From: Enterobacteriaceae bacterium
Lineage (GTDB): Bacteria; Pseudomonadota; Gammaproteobacteria; Enterobacterales; Enterobacteriaceae
NCBI GenBank assembly: GCA_031253755.1
Contig: JAIRVT010000041.1
Location: 1-64,000, forward strand
Length of the DNA: 64,000 bases
Direction: 5' to 3'
Position numbers and translations under genes: made by a program. Positions within the stretch are counted from its first letter, which is position 1. The number at the start of each line of letters is the position of its first letter. Below are positions 49,484 to 64,000 of this stretch, in pieces. Under the pieces are notes generated by a model, which was not told the DNA's origin, made no database searches, and saw only the letters and a program-made list of their open reading frames with translations.

Positions 49484-49531
49484 CCATCGGCCATAACAAA
49501 GACAGTGAACAGCCAACGGATTAGATAATTA

Positions 49532-49583
49532 TTGAATTTGGGGTCGATTTTTTATAATGACTTCTCTATAATCTTGCGACCCC
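49532..49583 (+). promoter_or_regulatory. rplM-rpsI promoter and leader start
   Basis: A TATAAT lies at 49567-49572 with TCGATT 17 bp upstream; an alternative pair is TTGAAT (49532-49537) and TATAAT (49553-49558) with 15 bp. GGGGTCG (49540-49546) and CGACCCC (49577-49583) form an inverted repeat spanning the -10. A long leader of about 160 nt follows, in which L13 is known in E. coli to repress its own operon. Confidence 0.6.
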
Positions 49584-49737
49584 ACGTTACAGGCAGGATT
49601 TTTTATTTCCCGAAAAACTTGCATTAGTGCCGGCATAGGCTATTCGAAGGGGTAGGTTTGCTGGACATCGTCGTGTGAACCTCAAAACAGTTTCTGAACC
49701 TCGAGTGTTCACCAACATGTAACTTATAATTGGGTAA

Positions 49738-50172
<435 letters not shown>

Positions 50173-50184
50173 TCGGGATTATAG

Positions 50185-50580
<396 letters not shown>

Positions 50581-50967
50581 TTTTTTGCCACTATTGTGGC
50601 GATGGATTGATGTTAAAACCCGTCATATTGATGACGGGTTTTTTATCTACAGATTTTCTTGTCTGCGTAAATGCGTTTTTTTGCCTAAAAAAAAGCATAA
50701 TGCAGAATAAAATCGTCGAACTCCGATATATCATCATTAATTCTTAATCTACTTCCCCACAAAATGTTCAAAATCTGGTAGACTAATGACAATTTTTTGC
50801 CTTGTCCATGCATTTGCCTGACTTGCCTCTTATCTTCGGATAATAAGTCTCGGATAATAAATATCCTAAAATAGTAAGCGCGAAATCGGATGAGAATATG
50901 AGCGAGAATAGCCATTGTTGATGAAAGGGCTGTTCGTTCCTTTTTTTAGATAAACTTGGAGGTTTTC
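50581..50967. other. rpsI-sspA spacer
   Basis: It holds the rpsI terminator and the sspA promoter region. Near 50835-50863 a 14-bp direct repeat (TCGGATAATAA) occurs twice. No ORF was seen; a stationary-phase promoter for sspA is expected but not resolved. Confidence 0.45.
50615..50645 (+). terminator. Terminator of rplM-rpsI
   Basis: A 12-bp stem AAAACCCGTCAT/ATGACGGGTTTT with loop ATTG is followed by TTTT. Confidence 0.95.
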
Positions 50968-51609
50968 ATGGCTGTCGCTGCCAACAAACGTTCGGTAATG
51001 ACTCTGTTTTCCGGCCCGACCGACATTTTTAGCCATCAAGTGCGAATTGTACTGGCGGAAAAAGGGGTCAGCGTTGAGGTAGAACACGTTGAAGCAGGCA
51101 ATTTGCCTCAGGATCTTATTGACCTGAACCCTTATCAGACGGTTCCTACCCTTGTTGATCGTGAGCTGACTCTTTATGATTCTCGCATCATTATGGAATA
51201 TCTGGATGAACGTTTTCCTCATCCGCCATTAATGCCAGTATATCCGGTGGCTCGTGGTTCCAGCCGTTTGATGATGCACCGCATCGAAAAAGACTGGTAT
51301 TCTCTGATGTATATTATTGAGAAAGGCAGTGCTCAAGAAGCTAACAGTGCCCGTAAACGATTAGCAGAAGAGTTGCTGGCAGTCTCGCCAATATTTAAAG
51401 AGATGCCATTCTTTATGAGTGAAGAATTCAGCTTGGTTGATTGTTACCTTGCTCCTTTGTTATGGCGTTTACCGATACTGGGTGTCGAGTTACCAAGCTC
51501 TGGTTCCAAAGATTTACAAATTTATATGCAACGTGTATTCGGACGTGACGCATTTCTGGCTTCATTAACAGAAGCAGAGCGTGAAATACGTTTACAGTCA
51601 CGGAGTTAA
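50968..51609 (+). CDS. sspA: Stringent starvation protein A
   Basis: SspA is a GST-fold RNA polymerase-associated regulator that lowers H-NS levels and supports acid tolerance. The start at 50968 (MAVAANKRSVM) follows GGAGG at ideal distance; an in-frame ATG four codons earlier lies on top of that site. It has 213 residues: thioredoxin-like N-terminal domain, then an all-helical domain. It lacks the catalytic residues of true glutathione transferases, as expected for the family. SspB follows by 3 bp. Confidence 0.97.
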   Translation: MAVAANKRSVMTLFSGPTDIFSHQVRIVLAEKGVSVEVEHVEAGNLPQDLIDLNPYQTVPTLVDRELTLYDSRIIMEYLDERFPHPPLMPVYPVARGSSRLMMHRIEKDWYSLMYIIEKGSAQEANSARKRLAEELLAVSPIFKEMPFFMSEEFSLVDCYLAPLLWRLPILGVELPSSGSKDLQIYMQRVFGRDAFLASLTEAEREIRLQSRS

Positions 51610-51612
51610 TGT

Positions 51613-52110
51613 ATGGATATAGCTCAACTGTCTCCTTTACGTCCTTATTTATTGCGGGCACATTATGATTGGCTGCTGGATAATGATTTAACGCCACATA
51701 TTATTGTGGATGTGAATCAATACGGCGTCAGCGTTCCGATAGAATATGCGCAAAACGGGCGACTCATCCTGAATATTTCTCCGCGAGCGGTGGGACATCT
51801 GCAATTATCCAATGATGACGTGAGCTTCAATGCGCGTTTCGGTGGCGTATTACGGCAGGTCACTGTTCCTATGTCTGCGGTGATTGCCGTTTACGCCCGT
51901 GAAAATGGTATCGGAATGGAGTTTGAGTCAGAATTCGCTTATGGGGTGGAGGATGAGCAGGGAGATTCAGATGCTCTGGCGGCTGATAATCTGGTGTTGA
52001 TTCATGATGCAAAAACATCTCGTGATAGACATTCTCCGGATAATCCTTTCCCTGATGACGAACCTCCTCAACCGCCAAAAGGTCGCCCGGCCTTACGTGT
52101 GGTAAAATAA
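51613..52110 (+). CDS. sspB: ClpXP specificity factor SspB
   Basis: SspB tethers ssrA-tagged proteins and RseA fragments to ClpXP. It has 165 residues: a folded substrate-binding domain (about 1-112), an acidic Pro-rich linker, and the C-terminal ClpX-binding tail RPALRVVK. It is co-transcribed with sspA. Confidence 0.97.
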   Translation: MDIAQLSPLRPYLLRAHYDWLLDNDLTPHIIVDVNQYGVSVPIEYAQNGRLILNISPRAVGHLQLSNDDVSFNARFGGVLRQVTVPMSAVIAVYARENGIGMEFESEFAYGVEDEQGDSDALAADNLVLIHDAKTSRDRHSPDNPFPDDEPPQPPKGRPALRVVK

Positions 52111-52202
52111 ACGTGATTTCGTAAAATAAACACAACGTTACGCAATCAAAGTCTGTAAATAAAGGAGATATTTATCTCCTTTATTCGTATTTATTCGCCG
52201 TT

Positions 52203-52308
52203 ATATCAGTCACCTTTCAAGGTGCATCTTATATCGACCCGCGTAGCGGGGGAGATATAAACATTTACATGGTTTTGTAAACTGAAACTTGAAGTTGGAT
52301 TGGTATAT
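52203..52308 (+). repeat. ERIC-ended hairpin element, copy 3
   Basis: ATATCAGTCACCTTTCAAGG, then a TTATATCGACCCGC/GCGGGGGAGATATAA hairpin, then TTGTAAACTGAAACTTGAAG and TTGGATTGGTATATA. It lies after sspB and against the stop of the exported orphan gene on the other strand. Confidence 0.8.
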
Positions 52309-52318
52309 AAAAAATGAT

Positions 52319-52849
52319 TTACAAAAACTGAATATAAAACAAGGCCAACTCCTGCTGGCATATCTCTATATTTTGTTTATCTTGCCTGCCTGCCGATTTT
52401 TCAGCAGCTTTTAAGCTCGCGGCAACTTTCCGAATGTATTGTTGTTTTTCTTTTGTATTGACTAACGTTGACGGAATCGTACAAATATCATTTGACGAAA
52501 GTAAATTGTGTTTCTTCGCAAGTTCCAACACCTTGACGGGGTTATTAATCAGAGCAAAAGACAAGGAATTGAGGATCTGTTGAGTGAAATCGTTCTTCAT
52601 GCTGGGCAGCAATTTAAACGCGACGTTTATCCATTCAGGGTCGCCTGTTGTTATGCGATAAGCGATTTTATCTCTTTCCCCCTGTTCTCCTAATTCAGCA
52701 ACGACAGGGTTCACACCTCTTTCTTTGACTTGCTGAATAATGTCTTTAGCCTGCAATAGGGGTTTTTCAGGCGCAGGCGCAGCTGTAATTGTAGGAGAGC
52801 TAATTAACAATATAAACGAGAGCAGGGATGTTTTTGTTAGTAATCGCAT
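52319..52849 (-). CDS. Exported orphan protein of unknown function
   Basis: I do not recognise this 176-residue protein. It begins with a signal peptide (about residues 1-23, ending ITAA or TAAPA), so it is probably periplasmic or secreted. The mature part is helical and charged, with regions QAKDIIQQVKERGVNPVV and NNPVKVLELAKKHNLL reminiscent of a helical repeat. Two cysteines (in NDICTIP and IEICQQE) could form a disulfide. Its stop lies 10 bp from a repeat element. It sits between sspAB and gltBD, a position where E. coli has other genes. Confidence 0.7.
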   Translation of the reverse strand: MRLLTKTSLLSFILLISSPTITAAPAPEKPLLQAKDIIQQVKERGVNPVVAELGEQGERDKIAYRITTGDPEWINVAFKLLPSMKNDFTQQILNSLSFALINNPVKVLELAKKHNLLSSNDICTIPSTLVNTKEKQQYIRKVAASLKAAEKSAGRQDKQNIEICQQELALFYIQFL

Positions 52850-53226
52850 TGCTTTTTCCGAATGACTTTTATGTAATTAAATTTAATTGTTTATTATTTA
52901 TTGGTGATGCTCATTCTACTTGAAAGTGTCGCCTTCAAATTTCTAATATACGACTAAATCATTCTCTTATTTTATTAATCCTTGAATATAAATAAGATAT
53001 TTTAAGGCCATTATTAAAAATAATTCGACTCTATTTTTAATAGCAAGCTCGCTATTAAATTCGAATATTTAGCTTTGGTATATAAGAATAGTCGGATAAA
53101 ACAAAAAAATACAACTATCGTGGTAGCGAAAGGAAAATAAAGAGGAAAAGCCGGAATAAATGAATATCGGGCGCTATATTGTGGAATTTTCTCCGGCCAA
53201 AAAAAGAAACCGGAGAAAAAATTAAA
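52850..53226. other. Spacer between exported orphan and gltD
   Basis: AT-rich DNA with no ORF; it contains the orphan's promoter region and the inverted repeat at 53187-53219 next to gltD. Confidence 0.4.
53187..53219 (-). terminator. Inverted repeat after gltBD
   Basis: A 10-bp TTTTCTCCGG/CCGGAGAAAA palindrome lies 7 bp past the gltD stop. The T-run belongs to the first arm rather than following the stem, so it may be an mRNA 3' stabiliser or an imperfect terminator. Confidence 0.5.
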
Positions 53227-59111
<5,885 letters not shown>

Positions 59112-59856
59112 GATGAAACCCCTAAATTCTGTCGACTTTTACATCACTCCGCTACAGGCGTCTAAATTGCGCCTTCAATTTAATAATGTTGTGTATTGCT
59201 GAAGGTACTGCATAAATATGAGCTGGAAAGTATTACAACAGATAATTTTCAGTGAATTTCCAACTTATCGGGAAAAATAAAGCAGGTCAAATAGTGCAAA
59301 ATGGCATTTTTTGTAATAAATAAAGATTCATCTAATTGAATTTAAATAAAATTATTGCGAAAAAATTATTTTGTGACCTGAGTCATAACTTAAAGATAAT
59401 GTGATTAATATCACTAAATTTATCGCAATATGTTTTTTGAATTCACTTAAAAAGTGATATTTCTCGAAATATTAATCTTATATTTATATTTTTATTGGAA
59501 TTTAATTGCGTATTAGAGGTTCGTTAAGATTAAATGTTGGGATTGTTTTTGCTTTTTTACGATTAGCTACCGATATTATTGATTTATTATTCTGTTTTTA
59601 TGCGTATTTATTCTTTTTGGATTTGAAGGTCAGCAATAATATCCCTTAGCTGAGTCAGGTTTTTTTGAGTTATGATTCAACTTGGTGACTTTATACCCGC
59701 CGCCTTTCAAGATACGTCTTATATCTCCCCGCGCAGCGGGAAGATATAAGCACTCATATGGTTTCACAAAACCGCGTCTTGCAGGACGCGGCTTTGTAAG
59801 CTGCAACTTGAAGTTGGATTGGTATATTCGGATTCATGGTTTTATTTGGAGCTGTT
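59112..59856. other. 745-bp gltB/arcB divergent region without yhcC
   Basis: In E. coli the radical-SAM gene yhcC occupies this position. Here no ORF of that family is found. The region is AT-rich, with the gltB promoter on its left and a repeat element (59692-59826) on its right. Confidence 0.6.
59692..59826 (+). repeat. ERIC-ended hairpin element, copy 4, in front of arcB
   Basis: It runs from TATACCCGCCGCCTTTCAAG through a hairpin CTTATATCTCCCCGC/GCGGGAAGATATAAG and an additional hairpin CCGCGTC/GACGCGG (59771-59789 region) to ACTTGAAGTTGGATTGGTAT. It ends 31 bp before the arcB ATG and is co-oriented with it, so it lies in or next to the 5' leader. Confidence 0.85.
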
Positions 59857-62190
59857 ATGAAGCTGATTAGAGGGCTTGCCCAATATTACGTCGATTTGAT
59901 GATGAAACTCGGGTTAGTCCGTTTTTCGTTATTGCTGGCTTCGGCGTTGGTGCTGTTAGCGATGGCGATGCAAATGGCTGTTACGTTCTTCTTGCATGGA
60001 GAAGTGCAGCGCATTGACTTAATTCGTTCCATCATTTTTGGTTTATTAATTACCCCGTGGGCGGTCTATTTTCTTTCAATTGTTGTCGAACAACTGGAAG
60101 AATCCCGTCAGCGATTATCCAGTTTAGTGGAAAAACTGGAGGAAATGCGTCAGCGTGACGCTGAATTAAATCAGCAGCTAAAAAATAATATTACCCAATT
60201 GAATCAGGAAATCAGCGAAAGGGAAAAAGCAGAGCAGGCGCATTTGGTGTTGCTGGATAAACTGAAACTGGAAATGGAACACCGTGAAAAAACGCAAAGT
60301 GAACTTGAACAGCAATCCATTTTGCTGCGTTCATTCCTCGATGCCTCGCCTGATCTGGTTTATTACCGCAATGAAAGCGATGAGTTTTCAGGCTGTAACC
60401 GTGCGATGGAACTGCTGACAGGGAAAAGCGAGAAACAGTTGATTGGCCTGACGCCGACGGAAGTTTACGATAAAGAAATCGCCAGCAAGGTCATGGAAAC
60501 GGATGAAAAAGTTTTTCGCCACAATGTCTCTCTGACCTATGAACAATGGCTGGTTTATCCCGATGGGCGCAAAGCCTGTTTTGAGCTGAGAAAAGTGCCT
60601 TTTTATGACCGTATTGGTAAGCGGCATGGCCTGATGGGGTTCGGACGCGATATCACAGAGCGTAAGCGCTATCAGGAAGCGTTGGAAAATGCCAGCAGGG
60701 AGAAGACCACGTTTATTTCTACCATCAGCCACGAACTGCGTACGCCTCTCAATGGCATCGTCGGCCTGAGCCGTATTCTGCTCGATACCCATCTGACAGC
60801 AGAACAGAACAAATACCTGAAAACTATCCATGTCAGTGCGATTACGCTGGGGAATATTTTCAATGATATCGTTGAGTTAGATAAAATTGAGCGACGAAAA
60901 GTCCAACTTGACAGCCAGCCGATCGATTTTACCGGCTTTATGGCGGATTTGGAGAATCTGTCAGGGTTACTGGCACAGGCGAAAGGAATTCGGTTTGTCC
61001 TTGAACCTGAAATGCCACTGCCTGCCAAAGTGCTGGCGGATGGAACCCGTCTGCGGCAGATTCTGTGGAATCTGATTGGCAATGCGGTGAAATTTACCCA
61101 GAAAGGTGAAATCCGGGTACGTATCTGGCGTGAAAAAGAAGACCGTTTGCTATTTGAAGTGACTGACTCCGGTATCGGCATCCCAGCTGACGAATTAGAA
61201 AAAATCTTCGCCATGTATTATCAGGTGAGAGACAGCGCGGGTGGACGCCCGGCAACAGGCACCGGCATCGGGCTGGCGGTTTCCAAACGGCTGGCGCTGG
61301 CGATGGGCGGTGACATCACCGTTAAGAGCACCGTCGGAGAAGGTTCCTGTTTTACCTTATCGGTGATTGCGTCAGCAGTTGACGAAAAATCAGAAAACGA
61401 AGCAGAAGACGGTGATCTGCCTTTACCGACACTGAATATTTTATTGGTTGAAGATATTGAGCTGAACGTCATTGTGGCGCGTTCAGTGCTGGAAAAACTG
61501 GGTAACAGCGTCGATGTGGCGATGAATGGCCGTGATGCGCTGGATATGTTCGATCCAGATGAGTACGACTTAGTGCTGCTTGATATTCAATTGCCGGATA
61601 TGACCGGATTGGATGTCGCCCGTGAAATCAATCAGCGTTACGCGCATCATTCTCTTCCCCCATTAATCGCGCTGACGGCGAACGTCTTGAAAGGCAAAAA
61701 GGAGTATCTTGATGCCGGTATGGATGATGTGTTGAGTAAGCCTCTTTCCGTTAAGGCGCTGACGGCTGTCATGGAAAAATACTGGGGCAAGTCAGCCGAT
61801 CCCGCATTATCGGCGCCTGCGGTATTGAAAAAGGATGAAGAGCTGCTCGATACCGAGATGCTCACACAGTATATCGATTTGGTCGGGCCGGAGATGATCG
61901 CCAGCAACCTGACCATTTTCGAAAATATGATGCCAAGCTATCTTGCCTTGCTCGATTCGAACATGACCGCGCGGGATCAAAAAGGCATTACGGAAGAGGC
62001 GCATAAAATCAAAGGCGCTGCCGGTTCTGTCGGGTTACGTCATCTCCAGCAATTGGCTCAACAAATCCAGTCCCCGGATTTACCGGCATGGTGGGATAAT
62101 GTGCAGGAGTGGGTGGATGAATTGAATTTGGAGTGGAAAAAAGATACGGAAATATTGAGAAACTGGTTAGCAAGCGCTACAAAAAAATAA
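59857..62190 (+). CDS. arcB: Anoxic redox sensor kinase ArcB
   Basis: ArcB is the tripartite sensor kinase that, with ArcA, represses respiratory genes under low oxygen. The start at 59857 gives 777 residues. Order: two membrane helices (about 24-45 and 58-78), coiled coil (80-150), PAS domain with redox cysteines C180 and C241, kinase core with H292 in TISHELRTPLNG, receiver with D576 in LVLLDIQLPD, and HPt domain with H716 in EEAHKIKGAAGS. TTTGGAGCTGTT supplies the ribosome site; the seven-codon longer frame is rejected. Confidence 0.98.
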   Translation: MKLIRGLAQYYVDLMMKLGLVRFSLLLASALVLLAMAMQMAVTFFLHGEVQRIDLIRSIIFGLLITPWAVYFLSIVVEQLEESRQRLSSLVEKLEEMRQRDAELNQQLKNNITQLNQEISEREKAEQAHLVLLDKLKLEMEHREKTQSELEQQSILLRSFLDASPDLVYYRNESDEFSGCNRAMELLTGKSEKQLIGLTPTEVYDKEIASKVMETDEKVFRHNVSLTYEQWLVYPDGRKACFELRKVPFYDRIGKRHGLMGFGRDITERKRYQEALENASREKTTFISTISHELRTPLNGIVGLSRILLDTHLTAEQNKYLKTIHVSAITLGNIFNDIVELDKIERRKVQLDSQPIDFTGFMADLENLSGLLAQAKGIRFVLEPEMPLPAKVLADGTRLRQILWNLIGNAVKFTQKGEIRVRIWREKEDRLLFEVTDSGIGIPADELEKIFAMYYQVRDSAGGRPATGTGIGLAVSKRLALAMGGDITVKSTVGEGSCFTLSVIASAVDEKSENEAEDGDLPLPTLNILLVEDIELNVIVARSVLEKLGNSVDVAMNGRDALDMFDPDEYDLVLLDIQLPDMTGLDVAREINQRYAHHSLPPLIALTANVLKGKKEYLDAGMDDVLSKPLSVKALTAVMEKYWGKSADPALSAPAVLKKDEELLDTEMLTQYIDLVGPEMIASNLTIFENMMPSYLALLDSNMTARDQKGITEEAHKIKGAAGSVGLRHLQQLAQQIQSPDLPAWWDNVQEWVDELNLEWKKDTEILRNWLASATKK

Positions 62191-62209
62191 CCCCAACCGA
62201 AGTTGGGGT
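62189..62209 (+). terminator. Hairpin after arcB
   Basis: A CCCCAAC/GTTGGGG stem with loop CGAA begins at the arcB stop. No T-run follows, so function as terminator is uncertain. Confidence 0.45.
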
Positions 62210-62424
62210 GCGCGAATACTGCGCCAACACCAGGGAAACTTGTTACCCGCTTATCTAAAATTTGTTCTGGAGCGAGTCATTGAAAAATTATTCCAGACAG
62301 AACACAAGTACCAACATAGCAAAGATAAGATTTTTTGTTACAAGATTCATTAAAATCTGTGATGAAGATTGGTGTTTAACCCTCTAAGGGGTTAAGCATT
62401 AATCTACTACATATGGAGAGAAAT

Positions 62425-63078
62425 ATGAAATCCGTTGCAGTGATATTGAGTGGATGTGGCGTCTACGACGGTAGCGAAATTCACGAATCAGTCCTGACTA
62501 TGCTTTCTTTGAGTCGTTTAGGCGCCAAAATGTCTTTTTTTTCGCCTGATGAGTCACAACATCATGTAATTAATCATCTTAACGGAGAGGAAAAAAAAGA
62601 AGCCCGTCACATAATGGAAGAGTCGGCCCGTATAACAAGAGGAAATGTTCGATCCTTATCTGAAATTGATGTTGATGCTTTGGATGCACTGATTGTTCCC
62701 GGTGGCTTTGGTGTCGCTAAAAATTTGTGTAACTTCGCCTTTAAAGGATCTGAGTGTAAAATAAATAAAGATCTGTTAAGTGTTGTTCGGTTAATGCACA
62801 AAAAGGGCAAGCCGATGGGTTTTATGTGTATCGCACCCGTTATGGTTCCAAAAATATTAGATAAATCGATAAAAGTTACCGTAGGTAATGATCCCGAAAC
62901 GGTAGCACAAATAGAAAAGATGGGCGGTGTGCATATTGAGTGCCCGGTAGATGATATTGTTGTTGATTTTAAAAATAAAATTGTCACGACACCAGCCTAT
63001 ATGCTGGCTCAGTCTTTATCCGAAGCTGAAATCGGAATAGATAAACTTGTTAGAAAAATATGGGAAATGATTGAGTAA
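62425..63078 (+). CDS. elbB: Glyoxalase/DJ-1-like protein ElbB
   Basis: ElbB belongs to the DJ-1/PfpI-like class I glutamine amidotransferase fold and has weak glyoxalase activity; E. coli names it for a role in isoprenoid synthesis. The start at 62425 ([12 protein letters not shown]) gives 217 residues, the E. coli length, with GGAGAG at good distance. Motifs: [36 protein letters not shown] with the nucleophile cysteine. A TTAACCC/GGGGTTAA-like hairpin (62374-62394) precedes it. Confidence 0.95.
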   Translation: MKSVAVILSGCGVYDGSEIHESVLTMLSLSRLGAKMSFFSPDESQHHVINHLNGEEKKEARHIMEESARITRGNVRSLSEIDVDALDALIVPGGFGVAKNLCNFAFKGSECKINKDLLSVVRLMHKKGKPMGFMCIAPVMVPKILDKSIKVTVGNDPETVAQIEKMGGVHIECPVDDIVVDFKNKIVTTPAYMLAQSLSEAEIGIDKLVRKIWEMIE

Positions 63079-63082
63079 TAGG

Positions 63083-63796
63083 ATGAAAAATCCTTTGTTG
63101 AAATTATGGCACTGTGTGAAAAAAATCGTGATTGCAGTCACTCTTTTGTGGCTCATTGCTGTAATCGCATTTTCATTTCTGCCAGTGCCGTTTTCTATGG
63201 TGATGCTGGAGCGGCAGCTCAGTGCGCTTTTCTCAATTAATTTATCTTATGTTTCCCGGTCTGAGTGGGTAGATCAAGAACAAATTTCACCTTATATGGC
63301 ACTCGCTGTGATTGCTGCTGAAGATCAGCGGTTCCCTGATCACTGGGGTTTTGATTTTTCTGCCATAGAAATGGCGGTAGCACATAACAAAAGATCACCG
63401 AAGCGTATACGTGGAGCCTCCACCATTACGCAGCAAACGGCCAAGAATCTGTTTTTATGGGATGGCCGGAGCTGGGTAAGGAAAGGGCTGGAAACGGGCA
63501 TGACGGCGGTGATTGAATTATTGTGGTCGAAAAAACGGATTTTAACGGTCTATCTCAATATTGCTGAATTTGGTGAGGGTATTTTTGGTGTGGAAGAAGC
63601 TGCCCGGCACTATTTCCACAAACCAGCCAGCCGCCTGACCGCTTCAGAAGCGGCACTTTTGGCTGCCGTATTACCGAATCCCATCCGTTACCGGGTTGAT
63701 GCACCTTCCGCTTACGTATTGCAACGCCAGCAATGGATCTTACATCAAATGCGGTTAATGGGCGGGAAGTCGTATTTAAAGCGGATAGACAAATAA
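63083..63796 (+). CDS. mtgA: Monofunctional peptidoglycan glycosyltransferase MtgA
   Basis: MtgA polymerises lipid II into glycan strands. It has 237 residues with a membrane anchor (about 14-38) and the GT51 domain: catalytic glutamate in [14 protein letters not shown], the second motif [17 protein letters not shown], and [16 protein letters not shown]. The ATG at 63083 lies a few bases past the elbB stop region; a TTG at 63071 inside elbB is less likely. The two genes are presumably cotranscribed. Confidence 0.95.
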   Translation: MKNPLLKLWHCVKKIVIAVTLLWLIAVIAFSFLPVPFSMVMLERQLSALFSINLSYVSRSEWVDQEQISPYMALAVIAAEDQRFPDHWGFDFSAIEMAVAHNKRSPKRIRGASTITQQTAKNLFLWDGRSWVRKGLETGMTAVIELLWSKKRILTVYLNIAEFGEGIFGVEEAARHYFHKPASRLTASEAALLAAVLPNPIRYRVDAPSAYVLQRQQWILHQMRLMGGKSYLKRIDK

Positions 63797-63807
63797 ACTT
63801 GGCAAAT

Positions 63808-63839
63808 AAAAAAGCAGCACAGTTTGGCGCTGCTTTTTT
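63808..63839 (+). terminator. Terminator of elbB-mtgA
   Basis: An AAAAAAGCAGC/GCTGCTTTTTT stem with a 10-base loop, the second arm ending in the T-run, lies just after the mtgA stop. Confidence 0.9.
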
Positions 63840-63870
63840 TGTCTGCGCGATAAACTGCAAATTACAATTC

Positions 63871-63946
63871 ATAAAAAGACTCAAGGCCTTATATTTCCCC
63901 GTACAGCGGGGAAATATAATAAGCTTGAAGTTGGAGTGGTATATAT
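63871..63946 (+). repeat. ERIC-ended hairpin element, copy 5 (shortened)
   Basis: A CTTATATTTCCCCGT/GCGGGGAAATATAAT hairpin is followed directly by the right end CTTGAAGTTGGAGTGGTATAT. The tract usually found between them is deleted, and the left end is barely recognisable. Confidence 0.65.
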
Positions 63947-64000
63947 AAAACCTGAGCCTGCCAATATTGGCGTGCTGCTATTACGAGCCGCATCGCCTGC

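Noticed and set aside
53187..53219. Classical rho-independent terminator for gltBD
   Set aside because: The stem is clear, but the T-run does not follow it in the transcribed direction, so it is listed only as an uncertain hairpin.
63947..64000. Possible end or start of a further gene at the right edge
   Set aside because: More than one frame is open on both strands over the last 50 bp, but the stretch is too short to identify.

Overview
The window looks like a chromosomal segment of a gammaproteobacterium of the order Enterobacterales, most likely Morganellaceae close to Xenorhabdus or Photorhabdus. Most proteins (Fis, MreB, RplM, RpsI, GltB, MurA, ArcB) are near-colinear in sequence and length with their Escherichia coli counterparts as I remember them. 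The intergenic DNA carries ERIC elements and other short repeats of the kind abundant in these insect-pathogen genomes. The genus is an inference; no database was searched.

Layout. 1-1.5 kb: the edge of an IS4-like transposase, a Ner-like regulator (SfsB/Nlp) and an AT-rich orphan membrane protein. 1.8-9.8 kb (minus strand): dusB-fis with a recognisable fis-type promoter, yhdT-panF-prmA, aroQ-accB-accC and acuI. 9.8-12.6 kb: an accessory island between acuI and mreB, where E. coli has csrD. It holds an AEC-family permease, a diverged inverted pair of about 160-bp repeats, a hairpin-centred repeat, an ERIC remnant and probable gene debris. 12.6-23.8 kb (plus strand): mreBCD-yhdE-rng-yhdP-nitrilase-tldD. 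23.9-26.4 kb: a second accessory spot with the tail of a 2-hydroxyacid dehydrogenase gene and a complete berberine-bridge-type flavoenzyme with both FAD-linking residues. 26.4-31 kb: darP, pmbA, rnk, a periplasmic broad-specificity amino acid racemase, and ptsO. 31-39.4 kb (minus strand): yrbG-kdsD-kdsC-lptC-lptA-lptB-rpoN-hpf-ptsN-rapZ-ptsO, joining Kdo synthesis, LPS export, sigma-54 and the nitrogen PTS. 39.7-44.7 kb (plus strand): mlaFEDCB-ibaG-murA. 44.7-49.5 kb: degS, degQ, zapG and zapE. 49.7-52.1 kb: rplM-rpsI and sspA-sspB. 52.3-59.1 kb: a small exported orphan and gltB-gltD. 59.8-63.8 kb: arcB, elbB and mtgA.

How the genes work together. Much of the window is envelope biology. MreBCD sets the elongation machinery, MurA starts peptidoglycan precursor synthesis and MtgA polymerises glycan. 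KdsD/KdsC make Kdo, LptA/B/C export LPS, Mla with YhdP moves phospholipid, and DegS/DegQ handle envelope stress and protein quality. A second theme is nitrogen and carbon control: glutamate synthase, RpoN, the PtsN/NPr branch and RapZ, with ArcB as redox sensor.

No obviously new multi-gene system is present; no CRISPR array, prophage or defence island was seen. The observations most worth following are: a 105-135 bp hairpin repeat with ERIC-like ends, found five times, once inside the mla operon and once 31 bp before arcB; in-frame 15-bp tandem repeats at mlaF and lptA; the lone bicovalent flavoenzyme; a possible attenuator before rnk; and the apparent absence of csrD and yhcC from their usual places.
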